A stretch of DNA of 6,759 bases, taken from positions 1 to 6,759 of the forward strand of contig CALFIA010000276.1 of assembly GCA_937876275.1 (NCBI GenBank). The letters are read 5' to 3'. This DNA is from an uncultured Actinomycetes bacterium. GTDB taxonomy: Bacteria; Actinomycetota; Actinomycetes; S36-B12. The stretch's first letter is position 1; each line of letters starts with the position of its first letter. Under the pieces are notes generated by a model. The model had not been told where the DNA came from and made no database searches. It saw only the letters and a list, made by a program, of their open reading frames with translations. This document shows, in pieces, positions 4,999-6,759 of this stretch. The translations under genes and the position numbers were made by a program.

Positions 4999-6759
4999 AT
5001 GAGCATGCCGCCAGATCGCCTCACCGCCCCCGCCGCGCTGCGGCGATTGGGGTTGCTGCTGGGCGCCATCGTGGCGGCAGGGTTGGTGCTGGCCCTGATC
5101 GCAGTCCCCTTTGTCGGCGGCGTAGGGGTACTCACCAAGAGCGCGGTCCAGAACTTCGAGGCCCTGCCGGCATCCCTCGACACCCCGCCCTTGCCCCAGC
5201 GCACCGTGCTCCTGGCTTCCGACGGCACGACCCTGGCCACGTTGTATTACCAAAACCGCGTCGAGATTCCGCTCGGCGAGATCGCCCCCATCATGCGCCA
5301 GGCGATCATCTCAGTCGAGGATTCTCGCTTTCTCCAGCACCATGGCTTCGACTTCCGCGGTGGCATGCGCGCACTGGCCTCCAACACGTCATCTGGCGGA
5401 GTTCAGGAGGGCGCCTCGACCTTGACGATGCAGTACATCAAGAACGTACTCGTCACCGAGGCAAGCAATGGCGCAGAGCTCGAGGCGGCACGCGGGCGAA
5501 GCGCAACGCGCAAGCTGCGCGAGATCCGCTTGGCTCTTGCTCTCGAGAAGCGCTACTCCAAGGCAGAGATCCTCCAGCGCTATCTCAATATCGCGTACTT
5601 TGGCTCAGGTGCGTACGGCGTCGAGGCCGCATCGCGTCGCTACTTCTCCAAACCGGCATCAGAGTTGAACCTCGCCGAGGCCGCAACACTTGCCGGCATC
5701 GTGCAGCAGCCCACAGCCTTTGATCCGCTGCGCAATCCCGAACTCTCTGCGAAGCGTCGCAATGTTGTGCTGCGGCGAATGGCCGATCAGGGCTACATCA
5801 CCGCCACGCAGGCCGAGCAGGCATCACTCACACCGATGTCCTCGGTTCTCGCTCCGTCGCGAGTCACCAACGGATGTACCACCTCGTACGCTCCATTCTT
5901 CTGCGACTACGTGCTGCACATGATTCGCACTGATCCAACCTTTGGCGACACTCCTGAGGCGCGAGAGGCATTCTTGAAGCGCGGCGGCTACACAATTCGA
6001 ACGACGCTCGATGCGAAGGCGCAGCAGGCCGCGTTCACGGCAGTCACCACCAAGATTCCGATCGAGGATGAAAGCAAGCGCGCCGCAGCGATCACGATGA
6101 TTCAGCCAGGCACGGGCAATGTGCTGGCCATGACCCAAAACAGACTGTGGGGTACGACCGGGCCCGGTCGAACGACCTACAACTACAACGTCGATCGTGC
6201 CTCCGGCGGAACAATCGGCATGCAGGCCGGTTCAACATTCAAGGTTTTCACCCTTGCCGCAGCACTCGAGGCCGGAATCTCACCGAGCGAGTACATCTCG
6301 TCGCCAAGCCCCAATACCTTCGTGAACTTCAAGAACTGTGACACGGGCGCGCCCTACGAGCCGATTACCGTGCACAACAGCACCGGCGCCGGCACCTTCG
6401 ACATGGCACGCGCTACTGCCTATTCCATCAACACCTACTTCATGGCGATCGAGGAACGCACCGGCCAGTGCCGTCCTGCCGAGATTGCCGAATCCATGGG
6501 TGTTCGACTCGGATCCGGAGAGCCACTTCTCCGGGTTCCGTCGTTCACTCTCGGCACCATGGAGGTCACGCCACTGCAGATGGCGAATGCCTACGCCACA
6601 TTTGCAAATCATGGCTCTTACTGCACCCCTCGCGTCCTTCTCGATATTCGAGATCGAGATGGCCACGCCGTTCCCGTACCTCCCGTCAATTGCACTCAGG
6701 TGATCACTCGCGATGTTGCAGATTCCACGACGGCACTTCTCACCGGCGTGATCGATGGA
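4999..6759 (+). CDS. ponA2: Class A penicillin-binding protein, PonA2-like (3' end missing)
   Basis: An open frame of 587 codons runs off the window end. After a short cytoplasmic tail there is one membrane anchor (about 17-44). The GT51 glycosyltransferase domain follows: EDSRFLQHHG (107-116, catalytic E107), GASTLTMQ (138-145), RKLREIRLALALE (171-183) and YLNIAYFGSGAYG (195-207). The penicillin-binding transpeptidase domain has STFK (412-415, nucleophile S412) and SIN (476-478). The KTG motif and any C-terminal PASTA domain would lie past the end. It polymerises and crosslinks peptidoglycan outside the membrane. Six cysteines (C293, C302, C447, C491, C542, C565) are all extracytoplasmic and may form disulfides. 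An in-frame TGA at 4990 limits the start to ATG 4999 or ATG 5005. It is divergent from whiB, as in the M. tuberculosis whiB4-ponA2 arrangement. Confidence 0.93.
   Translation, partial: MSMPPDRLTAPAALRRLGLLLGAIVAAGLVLALIAVPFVGGVGVLTKSAVQNFEALPASLDTPPLPQRTVLLASDGTTLATLYYQNRVEIPLGEIAPIMRQAIISVEDSRFLQHHGFDFRGGMRALASNTSSGGVQEGASTLTMQYIKNVLVTEASNGAELEAARGRSATRKLREIRLALALEKRYSKAEILQRYLNIAYFGSGAYGVEAASRRYFSKPASELNLAEAATLAGIVQQPTAFDPLRNPELSAKRRNVVLRRMADQGYITATQAEQASLTPMSSVLAPSRVTNGCTTSYAPFFCDYVLHMIRTDPTFGDTPEAREAFLKRGGYTIRTTLDAKAQQAAFTAVTTKIPIEDESKRAAAITMIQPGTGNVLAMTQNRLWGTTGPGRTTYNYNVDRASGGTIGMQAGSTFKVFTLAAALEAGISPSEYISSPSPNTFVNFKNCDTGAPYEPITVHNSTGAGTFDMARATAYSINTYFMAIEERTGQCRPAEIAESMGVRLGSGEPLLRVPSFTLGTMEVTPLQMANAYATFANHGSYCTPRVLLDIRDRDGHAVPVPPVNCTQVITRDVADSTTALLTGVIDG

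Noticed and set aside
5468..6703. Several short open frames on both strands inside 5468-6703
   Set aside because: They lie in other frames of the PBP gene, whose GT51 and transpeptidase motifs run uninterrupted through the region.
22..6759. Mobile element, defence island, CRISPR array or tRNA/rRNA gene
   Set aside because: No transposase, integrase, nuclease-helicase modules, direct-repeat arrays or tRNA cloverleaf were seen. The gene order is that of a conserved chromosomal neighbourhood.

Overview
The window is a contig end from a high-GC actinobacterium (about 60% GC by eye). Three things point there: a WhiB regulator, an ArsA-like ATPase pair of the kind next to whiB4/wblA, and a PonA2-type penicillin-binding protein. 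From memory, the order and orientations match the Mycobacterium tuberculosis block Rv3677c-Rv3682 and the Streptomyces wblA neighbourhood, with a NUDIX gene added in the left operon. The sequence does not look mycobacterial at residue level and the genus cannot be fixed. Bases 1-21 are sequencing adapter, which suggests an unpolished draft or metagenomic assembly.

Layout. 34-2235 (minus strand): a compact four-gene operon transcribed DUF4177 small protein, RidA-like deaminase, NUDT19-like NUDIX hydrolase, LACTB2-like metallo-beta-lactamase-fold hydrolase. Junctions are 2 bp, 2 bp and a 4-bp overlap. 2236-2282: a 47-bp divergent promoter region in which both flanking genes look leaderless. 2283-4420 (plus): two translationally coupled ArsA/Get3-family ATPases. 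4464-4778 (minus): a WhiB4/WblA-type iron-sulfur regulator, convergent with the ATPases. 4779-4998: a 220-bp divergent regulatory region with two inverted repeats and candidate promoters for both sides. 4999-6759 (plus): a bifunctional class A penicillin-binding protein cut off by the window end just before its expected KTG motif.

How the genes may work together. This is a conserved actinobacterial neighbourhood rather than an obvious mobile or defence island; I see no transposase, integrase, tRNA, CRISPR array or restriction gene. The left operon looks like metabolite repair or housekeeping hydrolysis: imine clearance, CoA-type diphosphate hydrolysis, and an MBL-fold hydrolase or nuclease. 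The ATPase pair probably forms an asymmetric heterodimer. The WhiB protein would sense redox state or gases, and the PBP builds cell wall. The most interesting sequence-level point is that the two ATPases carry complementary losses of key nucleotide-site residues, predicting one composite active site. A shared stress role for the whole block is inference.
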